Shown piece by piece: positions 18,079 through 28,999 of a stretch of 64,000 bases of DNA (position 1 is its first letter; each line of letters starts with the position of its first letter). A program made the position numbers and the translations under genes. This stretch comes from Plasmopara viticola (taxonomy: Eukaryota > Oomycota > Peronosporomycetes > Peronosporales > Peronosporaceae), in the NCBI GenBank assembly GCA_001695595.3, contig MBPM02000190.1:1-64000 (forward strand), in the 5' to 3' direction. The notes below the pieces were generated by a model that was not told the origin of the DNA, did no database searches, and saw nothing but the letters and a program-made list of their open reading frames with translations.

Positions 18079-20527
18079 GCGCGCGTGGCGTTCGCGCTCC
18101 TTTACTTGTGAGGCAGAGTCAAAATGGGCTCTCAATCACACTGGTGCGTTTTGTAAGCTATGAGTACAAGACAAACAGCTTAAGCATCGTTTCTTCCGAT
18201 GACTTTCGTGTTCCGCCACCGCTCACAATTTCTTGCTAACCAGCAAGATCTCATTAAAAAAATCATGACTCAAGAAAGTTGATTGTCTCCTTTATCAGGG
18301 TGTCACTCACGTACTCAGCTCATAAATTTGCAGGCAGTAGTGACAGAAGAGGCGATTGAAGTTGCTCTTCAAGAAGAGTACAGCAGCATCGTTTTTTAAG
18401 GCGCTGACTCGGATCTACTCGCTTCAAAAACTTATACATTACTTAGCATAGTATCATTGGCTGCGTTAACTGTGGTAAGCAAAGGCACAACTCGTGACTG
18501 TCTTGAAGGAGACGACGAAGTGGATCTCTAGAAGCTTCAAAAGGCTGCTGGCAAAAGCCGCGCCAGAAAAGCTAGTCACCAGTAAATACAAAACGCCCAT
18601 GTAAAGGAATGCCTTAGTCTTTGAATTAAGCGTTTGGGGTGGATACTCACCATGAAGACGTAGCCCTTCACGCATGACAATTCTTAAGGAAAAGGAAAGT
18701 AACGAAGGACTGTTTGTTGTGCATGCAGCTGTACAAGGGTATACATTGCCATCTAAGTCTTAATAGACCCTGTGCGTCGCAAATTTTTCACGCCGGTGAA
18801 CTTTTGAAGCCGACTTGAATCGTTTGATTGATGCTGTAAGAGATGGAAGTGCGATTAAGTCCTTCGGATTCGACAGGCTGACTGAACAGTTCAAGACACG
18901 TGTAGAATTAAACAAGTCTTGTTGTGTGGTTTCAGAACTCTGAAAACGCAGAAATTTCCAAATTTTGACAAAGCCAACGATGATCTAGTTTTGGGCTTGC
19001 CGTGGCCGGAAAACACGATTTTGATCGTTTAGCGAGACAAGGACCTCGATACGTGTTGCATCATTCCGCGTTGTGGGTCCTTATTGAGTCGTGATTCCTT
19101 CTTTAGAAGGCGTACATCCCTTTCGAGATAGAACCTGGGCAAGTATATGCCCGAAAAAGTATGAGGGGTACTGGAAAGGCTAAATGTGATGATGTTCATA
19201 GGCGGGTAGCCAGACCTACTGGTAGCAATGGCTGCCGGAGAGAGCAATATATCTCCACAGATGTTTTGATAAACCGTCTGCGGAACATTGTTAAACGCGT
19301 TGTAAGCATAGTTTTGCAAGCAGATTTTTGTATTCGCGAATGATAGAGGCTCACAAGTGCACCATTCAAAGCGGGCATCTTAGATCTACTCAAAATGAAT
19401 AAGAATATGAATAAGGGAAATCGATTGTTTTGTATCACAAACGTCTCCGTAACTTGCAAAAAAGCCGTGTTTTCCGGGACAAAGGACAGTGCAACTTACT
19501 TTAGGGGTAACTGAGTCGCTATGTAATGGCGTGTAGGCCCCTGCTTAAGGCACCACCAAATGTGTCAGAGGTACAGAACACCGAAGAACTAAAAGCTATC
19601 GAGTACTTAGCCCAAATTATGGATGTGTATTTTAAGGTGAGAATCCTCTTGAAAGTGAAGACGCGTCCTCCTTGCTTTATGCAAAAGTATCATTTATTTG
19701 GCCTATACAGCGTCCGTTGTACCTGAGCTTACAAATTTAGAAGGGTACCTATAATTAGGAAGTAAAAATATATTGTGTCCCGAGAACTGCCGGCAAAAAG
19801 AGAGGAGTAATACTAGATCATGTTCTAGATAAGCTAAATAGAGCAACGATAATTCTACAACCACCCGTTTCGTGCTGCTTTACGTCTCGGGTGTCGGTTA
19901 TATAGGCACTGTATTTGGTGGATGGCTACAAATAAGTTTAAATGAAATAGCCCCTACGGCGATTAGTTCATGGTACGCGAGTGATCAGTGATATCGCAAC
20001 AGCTATCGAGCGCCCGGCAAATTATATCCGTTTGATCATGAGATCGCTCTCATTATAACTGCTTCTATTGTTTGTCTATAGCGGCCGAAAAGAATTCGTT
20101 CGGTACTGGGCGCGATTTAAGCCACCTAAGGCAAGGTTTTAAAGTAATAAGAATCAATAGTCTTCTACCAGCACTCTAGAATGTGTCTTTGCAGCCGAGA
20201 AAGTCGTGCTCTCCGCTACATTATAAGCAGCCATGGAGATTGAACAGACCTTGATGAGTATGCGATAACTTTGATTGGACCACGCAATGTTTACAGCAAA
20301 AATCACGGAAGTGACGTGACCAAGTCGGCTATTTGGACACGTACAGTGAGTCTTGCAATCCTTCTGTCGAATGGATTTAAAATGAGTGCTGGAAACTCTA
20401 GCACTACAGTGCTTTAGCAGCATCAAGAAAGGCACTTGTTCGAGTTTTGCCTGGCGTTACAAAAGAAGTTTAGCTTTATGTGAAATGTGTAACTATCTCA
20501 TTCGGTGCGCGTTTTGTCACATGTAAA

Positions 20528-20600
20528 AATGAATACATCAAGAATAAATGTCCCTCATTGAACGAAAACTTGAACGAATTTGGTGTAGAATTAAATTAAT
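20528..20600 (+). pseudogene. 3' remnant of the ExoX-C-like gene
   Basis: Encodes NEYIKNKCPSLNENLNEFGV as in the first arm, then a TAA replaces the Gln codon near the end. There is no 5' part; it is cut where the repeat ends. Confidence 0.6.
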
Positions 20601-20639
20601 CGAATTATTTTTTTTGACTGAAATCTCCATGTTCACATC

Positions 20640-20925
20640 GTTGGGTACTATCCTTGGGTATGGTTTCCTTATCCCAAGGTATTCCATTCTTATACCTGGG
20701 TATGGTTTCCTCATCCCGAGGTATTCCATTCTTATCCATGGAGATGACATACTTATCCATGGGTATGCCATCTCAAGGTATGATAGTCTCATCAACAGAC
20801 CTCAACCACAGCGGTTTCTCACATACGCAGTCGATCCACCGTCCTCGCACCGTTGATCCACTGCTCTCAACCACAGCTGTTTTCTCAAACGCAGTCGATC
20901 CACCGTCCTCGATTCACTGCCTCCA
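20640..20925. repeat. Hairpin-rich and tandem repeats downstream of CRN-2 (copy of 14646-14910)
   Basis: Same elements as in the first arm in reverse order: two AATGGAATACC-type units with small inverted repeats (20640-20785), then the pair of 64-bp units (about 20805-20925). Only a few substitutions separate the copies. Confidence 0.75.
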
Positions 20926-21158
20926 TCACAGCTGTCCTCGAAAATCAGTTTGGTTCATACATGTGCTGTAACATTGGTCAACTCCTTGTCGCGATTCAGC
21001 AGGTTATTAGATCATACAGGTGATCAGAACCAACGAGCTTTTTAGAATCAATACATTGTTCAATAAGTAGCTGAGGATAGGAGGCAAATCGCTACCACCA
21101 CAACACTATCGGCTTAGACAGGCTATCAGAGAAAAGCTTAATTCTGCAGCACATGGTT

Positions 21159-22988
21159 TCACGGACTCCAGGTTGCGACATACGCAACGTACAACAGCAC
21201 TTGGGTTGGAGGATCAGCTGGAGCAAGTCGAAATTTATCACTGGTCTCCTTGTCTGGCACCACCGCAATATATCTGGCACCGTCCGGAAACATCTTCGCA
21301 TACTTGTCAAGTGCCACTGAGTCAATTTTATGATTGTCGGACTTCGTTATTTGGATCAAGCCAACCACGTTATGTTCCCCACCCATGTTTAGCTTGGCAA
21401 CACTGTCGATAGTCTCCAAACAACGTGTGCAGGGATACCAATAGTCGACATCCGCAAGTTGCTGCATGATTGCTTCGCATTCCGCTGCATCAGTGCCTTC
21501 ATAGAGATACGCGTTGGCTTCGAATTCCAACGCAGCATATGTATGCTGGTTCTTTTTTCTTCGGTCGTACGTCCTCACCTGCAACTCGAGCTTCTGTCCG
21601 TCTCTTGCCATCGCATGCACGTAATTCTCGAATGCAATTCCCATCAACCCATCGTCGCCAAGCATGCGACCTTTTGACCACAACTCCTCATAGTAGGATG
21701 GCGCTACGATTTTGCCAAGTTGCCTCAACGCATACTCGGAAGTGATCACACAAAGCCACTCCCCACAATCCAAATACTTCATCAAATCGCTTGTCTTGTC
21801 GTGCAATCGGGTTGTCGTCATACGTAAGCGATCAACTTGACGCACCGACGCGAGCCCGTACTGAGTATTGAGCAGTTCTGCAGTATACTTACAGACGACA
21901 GCAATTGCTTGGTTGATTGCAAGCCTGGTAGCATTCGTTCCCGACAAGAAATCGCGCAAGTTTCCACCCGAGAAGTAGTATCTCTCCTTGATATCGTGTT
22001 CGGTCCAACTCATGCGCGCGCCAATCTTGTTCAGATCCGATTTCGACCAAAAGGGAACGAGACATTGTCTGAGTACGGGAAGGTCGTCGTCCTTCATTGG
22101 GTACTGGACAGACGTGGCAAGCAATCGGAACCGCGCCAGCCGTCCAAAGTTCGCTTTGACGTCGTCGTGCGTGAACCCATCCAGGCACAATTCATCCGCT
22201 ATGCCAAGCAAATGGTCAACTTCTTTTACTTTCAACACGTTCTCTCGCCGGTATTGCTTGTTGTTTGCATCAAGGTACAGCAAGGAGAATCCTTCCTTTT
22301 TCAGCTTCCGAAACAAGACGACGCGTTTCTGTTGAAGCAAAGCCATGTAGAACGCAAACAACACGACCATCGTGCTCTTTCCAACACCAAGTGTCCCCAC
22401 AAACACAGTGCTGAGCTTCTTTTCCATATGGTCGTTGAATATCTTGATGATGTCCTGCGTTTCCTTCCGAACATAGAACCACGCGGGAAAATCCGGCTCG
22501 ACGTGGCGAATGTCGAGTGCGATGCCACCAATTTGCCACCTGCCGATATCCAAGGTGGCTGCAATTGAATCCATCCTCTCGACCTCGATGACAGTCAATG
22601 ATCTGGCCTTCTTGCGCGCACGTTTCTCATCCCATTGCTCCTGATCAACTTCTGGAACCACCACCAGCACGTGAATTTCGCCTTCGTTTGGCTCAAATCT
22701 CTCTCCAAAGTTCGTCGGGTTCTTGATCCACAACAACGGATTCATGTGTCTGAAGCCTTTCGGATGTCCATGTTCGTCAAGCGTCACAGCTTCCGCGCCA
22801 TCTCTATTCAACCACGCGTCGCCCTTCTTGGCGAGGAACAGCTCCAGTTCATCCGGATCGCATGTGATTGTCTTCTTCTTCTCCTCCTTGATCTTCTTCT
22901 TCAAGTCTCCCACAAGATCGCTCGCATCGATCTTCACGGGGAATGGGTTTCCCTTCATTCCAACGAGCGCGCAGAACAGCTTCACCAT
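21159..22988 (-). CDS. Crinkler (CRN) effector with P-loop NTPase and nuclease-like C-terminal region, copy 2
   Basis: 609 aa from ATG 22988 (MVKLFCALVGMKG). LFLAKKGDAWL ends at residue 60, as in copy 1. Residues 61-105 (NRDGAEAVTLDEHG…) are unrelated to copy 1 and resemble the alternative CRN linker class; HVLVVVP follows and the rest matches copy 1 closely. Differences: GTLGVGKST instead of GTPGVGKST in the P-loop, nine extra residues (VLRQCLVPF, around 22055) missing from copy 1, and GGEHNVVG for GGEHDVVG before the GLIQITKSDNHKID motif. The copy-1 gap lies between short TTCC repeats, so copy 1 is probably the deleted form. Both copies being open argues for recent duplication or selection. 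Confidence 0.9.
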   Translation of the reverse strand: MVKLFCALVGMKGNPFPVKIDASDLVGDLKKKIKEEKKKTITCDPDELELFLAKKGDAWLNRDGAEAVTLDEHGHPKGFRHMNPLLWIKNPTNFGERFEPNEGEIHVLVVVPEVDQEQWDEKRARKKARSLTVIEVERMDSIAATLDIGRWQIGGIALDIRHVEPDFPAWFYVRKETQDIIKIFNDHMEKKLSTVFVGTLGVGKSTMVVLFAFYMALLQQKRVVLFRKLKKEGFSLLYLDANNKQYRRENVLKVKEVDHLLGIADELCLDGFTHDDVKANFGRLARFRLLATSVQYPMKDDDLPVLRQCLVPFWSKSDLNKIGARMSWTEHDIKERYYFSGGNLRDFLSGTNATRLAINQAIAVVCKYTAELLNTQYGLASVRQVDRLRMTTTRLHDKTSDLMKYLDCGEWLCVITSEYALRQLGKIVAPSYYEELWSKGRMLGDDGLMGIAFENYVHAMARDGQKLELQVRTYDRRKKNQHTYAALEFEANAYLYEGTDAAECEAIMQQLADVDYWYPCTRCLETIDSVAKLNMGGEHNVVGLIQITKSDNHKIDSVALDKYAKMFPDGARYIAVVPDKETSDKFRLAPADPPTQVLLYVAYVATWSP

Positions 22989-23143
22989 GTTTCCAATTGC
23001 TTTCTGTGAGTGAGGGACCTTCTCTCTATCCGTATTTCAGCCAATCAAATGGTGCAACCCACTGTTGGGTTTTTGACATCACCCAACTGGGTGATTGAAC
23101 AACTGCAGATACAAATATATTTATTTATATAGACACAAAAATC
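22989..23143. promoter_or_regulatory. Divergent promoter between CRN-2 and acidic gene, palindromes retained
   Basis: ATCACCCAACTGGGTGAT (about 23079-23096) is the exact mirror of the first-arm site. The second site is AACCCACTGTTGGGTT (about 23056-23071): outer half-sites kept, centre changed. A TATTTATATAG box precedes the acidic gene. Confidence 0.5.
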
Positions 23144-23401
23144 ATGGATATTACATATCTATCCGATACCGATGATACTGGTTATGTTGAAGATGCCGAA
23201 CAACAGGAACCGGTAGATACCGAAATACCGAGTGATTTATATGAGTACTCGAAAATAGAAAAGCATTCAGCATCTGACATAATACAGCTCTGTAAAGAAA
23301 TTGATTTAATTAGTGCAAGTATCAACAAGTGTCAGTTTATAAAGGAAAAGCACACTAATGCGGGAAAACACGTATTTTGTCGTATCCGTCATAATATTTG
23401 A
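23144..23401 (+). CDS. Small acidic viral protein, intact copy
   Basis: 85 codons starting MDITYLSDTDDTGYVEDAE. Acidic N-terminal half (Asp/Glu-rich), then SDIIQLCKEIDLISASINKC and a basic tail. The last 47 bp overlap the convergent 129-aa gene. Compared with the first copy it has no internal stop, but its linker between the two halves differs. No family recognised. Confidence 0.6.
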   Translation: MDITYLSDTDDTGYVEDAEQQEPVDTEIPSDLYEYSKIEKHSASDIIQLCKEIDLISASINKCQFIKEKHTNAGKHVFCRIRHNI

Positions 23402-23744
23402 ACACAACTCCATCAACTTTATCATTTCGGATGTTCTCAATGATCGCTTTACGCAACATACGATTATGTCCAGTATCAATGCACCATTGTTTGTATCTGG
23501 CATTCAGTATTGTTAGTGGAATTTCGAGATAATCTCCTTTGCTAACAAATCCATCTTTGAGTAAACCTTTTCTATCTTTTGTGAAGATCTTTTCTTTGAA
23601 GTATTTTGAAATGGATGATTCAACCTTTTTTTGAGCCACTTCAGAACGCAAAAACTCCAATTCTTTCATTATCACATCGATTCTATCATCTTTTGGAGCA
23701 ACTTCATCCACTTCAGGTCCTCTGTATCGTCTGATTCTATTCAT
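23355..23744 (-). CDS. 129-aa viral protein of unknown function, second copy
   Basis: Same start and length as 11793-12182 with a few substitutions (SEVAQ for SELAQ, SSISK for SSNSK, final His for Ser). Intact. It is followed on the opposite strand by the acidic gene and preceded 12 bp upstream by the protease. Confidence 0.7.
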   Translation of the reverse strand: MNRIRRYRGPEVDEVAPKDDRIDVIMKELEFLRSEVAQKKVESSISKYFKEKIFTKDRKGLLKDGFVSKGDYLEIPLTILNARYKQWCIDTGHNRMLRKAIIENIRNDKVDGVVFKYYDGYDKIRVFPH

Positions 23745-23756
23745 GATGACTCTATA

Positions 23757-24143
23757 TTAACGAAGTGAAACTTCTGTATTCAAATCGTAAAAATGTCTCA
23801 ATAAATCAGGTCGATTGTGTTGTTTGCTATACAGATACAACAGACTCCATAAACCACAATAATTATCATAGGTCCCTTGAAACTGTTTATTATTACATTC
23901 CATATCACCCAGAATTCTTGGAGGCCCTAAACCCATCGAATCAAAGTATCCATTGTTGCACACACAAACCCAATGGCCTACACCCGAGTCTAATCGAAGT
24001 AATATAATATAGCTTCCATTCCCTAGGGGGCCTCTGATTTTTCTAAAATCTATTATCCCATCAACATGAACATTCAGCTGATTTGCGAGCTCTTGTAGTT
24101 CATTAGCCGTCGATTCACCCAATTTATTTAATTTAAAAATCAT
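23757..24143 (-). CDS. Adenain-like viral maturation cysteine protease, second copy
   Basis: Protein sequence identical to the first copy, with His57, Asp68, Gln87 and Cys96 all kept. Start taken at 24143 to match the first copy; an in-frame ATG at 24176 would add 11 residues encoded by sequence beyond the repeat edge. The upstream region here is no longer the viral divergent promoter but a rearranged piece of the acidic gene. Confidence 0.85.
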   Translation of the reverse strand: MIFKLNKLGESTANELQELANQLNVHVDGIIDFRKIRGPLGNGSYIILLRLDSGVGHWVCVCNNGYFDSMGLGPPRILGDMECNNKQFQGTYDNYCGLWSLLYLYSKQHNRPDLLRHFYDLNTEVSLR

Positions 24144-24161
24144 TATGTAATGCTTATATAT

Positions 24162-24218
24162 TTTATAAACTGACACTTGTTGATACTTGCACTAATTAAA
24201 TCAATTTCTTTACAGAGC
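24162..24218 (-). repeat. 57-bp perfect inverted copy of part of the acidic gene (partner 23287-23343)
   Basis: Identical in reverse complement to 23287-23343, which encodes LCKEIDLISASINKCQFI. It begins exactly where arm B2 ends, so the protease and 129-aa genes are framed by 57-bp inverted repeats. It looks like a small fold-back at the edge of the larger rearrangement. Confidence 0.85.
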
Positions 24219-25619
24219 TTGGTGATGACAACGCAAATGATAGTAGTACTACTATGTCGCTATCGGTAACTTTAACGGTACAACTGTTTGTCACGAGCAT
24301 GAAAAGTAAGAATCCATCATGTTTTTCTAACTGCACAACGCTTGCTGTCAGTGTTTAAGTGTCATTTGATAATTTGCGTCCAACGAGTGCAGCGATAATG
24401 AGCAAGCAAGGTTTGAAACCCTTTGAGCTACGAGAACCAGAAGGGGACACCTACCACTGCGAAGTCAAAATGTTCCAGGACATTTTTATACTTCAAATGA
24501 TTAATACGAAGACGGAGGAGAAATGGTTGATGTTTTAAGCCTTACAAACGATGCATCTTTGTCTACTCACTCAATGCGTGGTACGCATTTGTTCGTAGGA
24601 GCTGCCGTGTGACTTCAAGGGACATAGATAGGTTTCGGTCTAGTCGGTGCTGTGAGCTTCGCCTTGATGGGCTGAATTTAGTAGTCTTTGCGCTTTTACA
24701 GGTGAGTCTTGCAGCTTTGATTGAGCTTCCCTGCAGCCCCTCAAAGGTGTCACTGGTGTTTTTTATGTAGGAGATCATAGTTGGGGGATTAGAGGCCTCT
24801 TTTTACTCGGGAAACTGGGGAAGGCTAGAGCTGAAGCAGAGACACTCAATGTATTGTATGAAGCTGAGACTTGAGTGTTGTATCGAAGGAAAGCGTGGGT
24901 GTTGGACGTTTCCTATGAGTCCTGAAGATCCCATGGCGATTCAAAAGCGAGAGGTGGGTAGCAACAGCCAGTAATTTCTCTTTAATGTTATTCCTATTTT
25001 AATCCTTTGCTACATGCCAATTTATTGATATGTGTTCAAGTGCAAGATTACGAAAGCGCAATCTACGGTAGAATAACGCAACTGATTAATGGCACACGAA
25101 AAAATTGAAATTTTCTGAACTCAAGATACATGACTGGCACATGCTAAAGAAAGTAAGCTTAGCTTACCGCGTAGCTCGGGCCACTGCAAACATTACCCGG
25201 CCCTGCTTTGCGTACGATCCGCCTTCTCCTCATTTGACAACAGTCTGTTGTTTAGAAGAAACCTCACCCCACTTGCAGTAAAACGTTTCCTAAATTGATA
25301 GGAAAGGAAAAGACTACACTTTCAAGTGTATAGATTTAGTCACAAAGTGACAATCAAAGAGTAGGCTATTTCTCAATTAAACCTAGTCGTGGAAGGCCGT
25401 CCACGCCCTTTTTTTCACTATACTATCCGTCAGGTCGTTTTGACCGTCACGTCGAGTTGCAAACCGTTTTACCTCAGCCTAGCCCTAAGTAAGTAATATC
25501 GGCGCAAAAATCAAGTTTGCTGTGTCGCACACGACAGGAAGCCAGCCAGCTGCCGAGCCTCTCTACCGTCTGCCCTACAACGCGAAACTCGTCCATCTCG
25601 CACTACTCGAACCAGTAGT
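24219..25619. other. Intergenic region between viral element and SNARE gene
   Basis: AT-rich on the left, more GC-rich from about 25380. No supported gene. The first ~70 bp may be further viral debris. Confidence 0.6.
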
Positions 25620-26118
25620 ATGCCCCAAAACGGAGAGAACTACCGCAACATGGATGCGCAGCAGCAATTCGACCAGCGTCGGGCCGATGATATGGCGCGG
25701 CAGGATGCGCTCTTGGACCAGATCCACGGTGGCGTCGTGGGCCTCAAGAACCACGCGCATGCGATCAACGGCGAAGTGATGGAGCAAAACATTATGATTG
25801 ATGATATTGGTAACGTAAGTGACGCAGCAAGAACGTTGTGGAAATTGACGGGAGCACGTTGATTGACAATAGTATTGTTGACGCTCTGTTAGCGAATGGA
25901 CACTGCTACACAAGACATTGCAAGAGAAGAGCAAGTAGCGCGCGCGGTGAATGCACGCAATAAAAAGGCAAGTTGTGACGGGATTATTAAACTATGCGCG
26001 CGAGAGGATTCACGGTATTGGGTTGCTTTTGTTTATTCAGGCGTGCAAGTTATACGGTGTCATTGCCGTCTTGGTGGTCATTCTCATCATTGTATTCGTC
26101 ACTCCATCGTCAAAGTAA
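25620..26118 (+). CDS. Qc-type SNARE, Bet1/syntaxin-6-8-like, three exons
   Basis: Exons 25620-25814, 25893-25967 and 26041-26118 give about 115 aa. Exon 1 encodes the start of the SNARE helix (ALLDQIHGGVVGLKNHAHAI, then EVMEQNIMIDDIGN with the zero-layer Gln); exon 2 completes it (RMDTATQDIAREEQ…); exon 3 is a single C-terminal membrane anchor (LYGVIAVLVVILIIVFVTP). Intron 1 (78 bp) is GTAAGT…TTAG. Intron 2 (73 bp) has a GC donor (AAG|GCAAGT) and ends TTCAG; both are phase 0. The short N-terminus fits Bet1-like SNAREs of ER-Golgi or endosomal fusion, but an undetected upstream exon is possible. Confidence 0.8.
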
Positions 26119-26374
26119 GTGGAAGAGGGTCGTTGCGCCTTGGCAGTAGAGCTTGCGACAGGATCAAGGGGCTTTTACTCGAGCAAGAGACCAAGTGCCG
26201 TCGGAATCGCTCACTCTACCAAGGCGTTTATTTGTGTTGTTTTTCACCGATCACTATTGTTATAGTTATAGTAAGAAGCACTAAACTATAAACATTGTGT
26301 GCTTGTACCATTACTTTTATCGCAGTTTTACACAGTTGCCGACATGAATTTTATAGACTATACTGGCCATGCAA

Positions 26375-26974
26375 TTACAGTAAATTGGCCGCGGCAATTA
26401 CGGTTGCCACGCCCATAACCACACGACTCGTCGTCGCTAATGAGGCGCCAGCCATAATCACGGCACTTTCGGACGAGTCATCCTCATCGTCATCGGGCGG
26501 TAGACCGCCCGCAGAGGAAGGAGCAGGCAGGACTGTCCCGACCACGTCGCTCGCTGTTCCACTGCCTGAAAAGTTGGCAGAGATTGACGACCCACCAGTC
26601 GCGCAACCTGCTTGAAGCTCAGCATTGGACGGCGTCTTGGACGCGTCCGAGGGGTCGCTTATGCCATCGGTCACCAGTCCCGCGGTGCTGCCCGTGACCC
26701 ACGTGCAACACGGGTCTCCTAGCTCCTGGCCATTGGTAAAGCCATCTCCATCGGCGTCGGCTTGACACAGTACGGGACCCCAAGCATTGCCCGCCGTTGA
26801 AAATGCTTGACCAAAGACGCTGACACCAGTCTCGCCCGCTGGGTCGAGATGGCCAATATTTGGGGTGTCTGGCACATTCCCGCCGTTGGGAACCAGCTCC
26901 ACGTACTTGGCGTACGCTTGGACCATCGACGGCGCGACTAGGATAGCCACGGTCATAGATACCGTGCGCACCAT
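26375..26974 (-). CDS. Secreted temptin-like protein with probable GPI anchor
   Basis: 199 aa. Signal peptide MVRTVSMTVAILVAPSMVQA, then the temptin-type Cys/Cys domain: YAKYVELVPNGGNVPD, GHLDPAGE, Cys70, an EF-hand-like calcium loop DADGDGFTNGQEL (73-85) and Cys89-Cys90 in GDPCCTW. A Ser/Gly/acidic stalk (PPDDDEDDSSES) follows and a hydrophobic C-terminal tail ends AATVIAAANLL-like, consistent with GPI attachment. Oomycetes and other stramenopiles have families of such extracellular proteins; their role is not established. It stands alone between spacers. Confidence 0.82.
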   Translation of the reverse strand: MVRTVSMTVAILVAPSMVQAYAKYVELVPNGGNVPDTPNIGHLDPAGETGVSVFGQAFSTAGNAWGPVLCQADADGDGFTNGQELGDPCCTWVTGSTAGLVTDGISDPSDASKTPSNAELQAGCATGGSSISANFSGSGTASDVVGTVLPAPSSAGGLPPDDDEDDSSESAVIMAGASLATTSRVVMGVATVIAAANLL

Positions 26975-28990
26975 GTTTAACTAGTAGCGCGTGTAGGTAG
27001 GAAGTTTGCAACTGTGTTCGAATGCACCATGGTTCGCTTCCGACGTATCGAGCGAAGCTTTTACTGTAATACCTGCTTTTACGGACTTGTCGAAAAAAAG
27101 GTTTGATTTCACCAGAAAAGCTGGAGATATGGTCAGAAAAAAAGAAGTGAGTAATTTCGAGCGCGAGGCCCCCATGTCAAGAGAAATAAATAAAAGCTCG
27201 AGGCCCCATGTCCCATTAAATCGATAGGATGTGGTTCGTGAAGATTGCCGTTTTAATAGGCCACCACATTTTCCTTGTCGAAGCTTACTCTTACCAATTC
27301 AACGGCATGACTTGACTAAACGCAAGAGACGATTGACTGAAACCAAGCGTGGTTTAATCATCTTTGATCGTTTCGTCGTGGAGGTGATAAATAAAACCGT
27401 ATACTCTGAGATATTGAACTTGTCCGGTACACAAAATGCGAATAAGGCAGAAAATACTATACACTTGACTTTGAGAAATCCCAACTGGTCTTCGACGACG
27501 CGATGTTCAGCGGCACCACAGGAGCTTTGGGAAAACTCGCTCGAAGCTGCCGACGCTCCAGTTGCAGTAGACGTCATCAATCACGGCGGTTTAACGACTT
27601 GCAAGTTGAATAGACAAAAAAGTAATTGAGCGTAAGGATCCACAAATGCTCGAGTGGTGTGACTGCAAGTTGCAGAGACAAGGCCACGTAGGTTTAGTCA
27701 AGTCACGTAATGTCACATTGGCCACGTGCAAGTATCAAGATAGATAGTATGTCAAAAGGAACTAGTCGATAGGTAATTGGACAAGGACCCATCAACTCGA
27801 GTCAATGCTACTCAAGCGCAGCTATCGACCCGTCGCTATTTTTCCGTAGCTTAGCGTGAAAGTTTTCCATTATATTCCTTGCTTCGTTCGACAATTGCTC
27901 AGCTTTATAGAAAAGAACGCTTTTACGCATTTCAAGACGCGCAAAACATCTCACTAGCCATGAAAAGCAAGCTAATTAAGATCAATTAACGTGCTTTTAA
28001 GAGTGCCAAATCGTACTCGAGGGGTATACTCAGACTATAGAAGTACATGTGTTCTCCTGATAATACAAGATCAGTCTTACTTACATGTAAGTGACAAAAT
28101 AAGCTTGTCGAAGCTTACTAGCGAAACTTCTCCGGTAGTGGATCTGCTCTAATACAGTGGGTGAGAGGGTACGTGTCTCTGCACCGCCGGCCCATGAAAA
28201 ATCATTTGCTCTCTGAGTATTTGATCCGACGAGAAGAGAGAGGAACTTTTGAATACTATCATTAGCTGATGCTGGTCACGGCGTCGAGCAATACACCTAT
28301 CTGCTTTGCGCGCCGCTAAAGAATGTTCAAGTCTACTCATCGAATGCCATTTGCGAAAAGAAATGGTTTAGAGGAGCCATTGCTCCAGCACAGCTTTACG
28401 GTGGCTATGCAAATGCTTGAACAACGCATTGATTATGGCTCGATAATCAACTCGACATCGTGAGAAACCAGAAGCCAAGGAAGGCTAGCACACGGTGTGA
28501 AAAGGCTCTCCAAAATAACGTCCAACTGGCTCAATTTAGATACCATTTTGAGATTAGGTGAATTATTAGTGTAATTGAACGAGATTAATTATGTACTGAA
28601 GGTGTTTGGTTTGGGTGGAAGACACTTCAAGTCTCGTCTTTGGCATGCTGCCATCGAACTCGGGTACAAGCTCACTCCCACCATGCCACAGCAAGTGGTC
28701 AATAATCGCAGCATACGCAAAAATTGCTCGTGAATTTTAAGGCCCGACCGCAACGGCCTTCGAGATGTCGTGCCACAGCTGCTACAAATTTTATTGAGCT
28801 GGATGCTTGAAAAATTTCACAAGAAGCACTTGGTTTCAAATGATCATATTTTCCTCGCAGCAAACTCATTGTAAAAACCTTAGCAAAGAAGAAGACCCGG
28901 ATCTTGCCTAGATTTCGCATATTCTTTAATAGGATTACAAGGTCTCCAATAAACAGCAACACTTTAACCCCCCCCAAAATCCGAATATTT
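26975..28990. other. Intergenic region upstream of the temptin-like gene
   Basis: No supported gene. A run of open frame at 27231-27629 (plus) has no recognisable domain. The inverted motif AAGCTTGTCGAAGCTTAC and related sequences recur near 27285 and 28105 but are short. Confidence 0.5.
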
Positions 28991-28999
28991 CTACGATTT

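Larger units (their letters stand above)
15274..20520. other. 5.2-kb decayed spacer between the B arms
   Basis: AT-rich sequence without a convincing intact gene. Apart from the decayed frame at 16048-16440 and a tandem repeat at 18011-18078, short open frames are scattered and in no consistent strand. I found no polymerase, integrase or helicase motif of a virus here. Confidence 0.6.
20521..24161. repeat. Arm B2 of inverted repeat (partner 11376-15037)
   Basis: Reverse complement of 11376-15037. Inner edge at 20521 lies inside the ExoX-C-like gene remnant; outer edge at 24161 is the TATA-like box of the protease and abuts directly a 57-bp inverted piece of the acidic gene. No capsid or fibre gene follows on the outside. 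Confidence 0.92.

Noticed and set aside
15274..20520. Possible viral polymerase, integrase or helicase in the B spacer
   Set aside because: No YGDTDS-type, DDE/Tyr-recombinase or Walker motifs seen on either strand.
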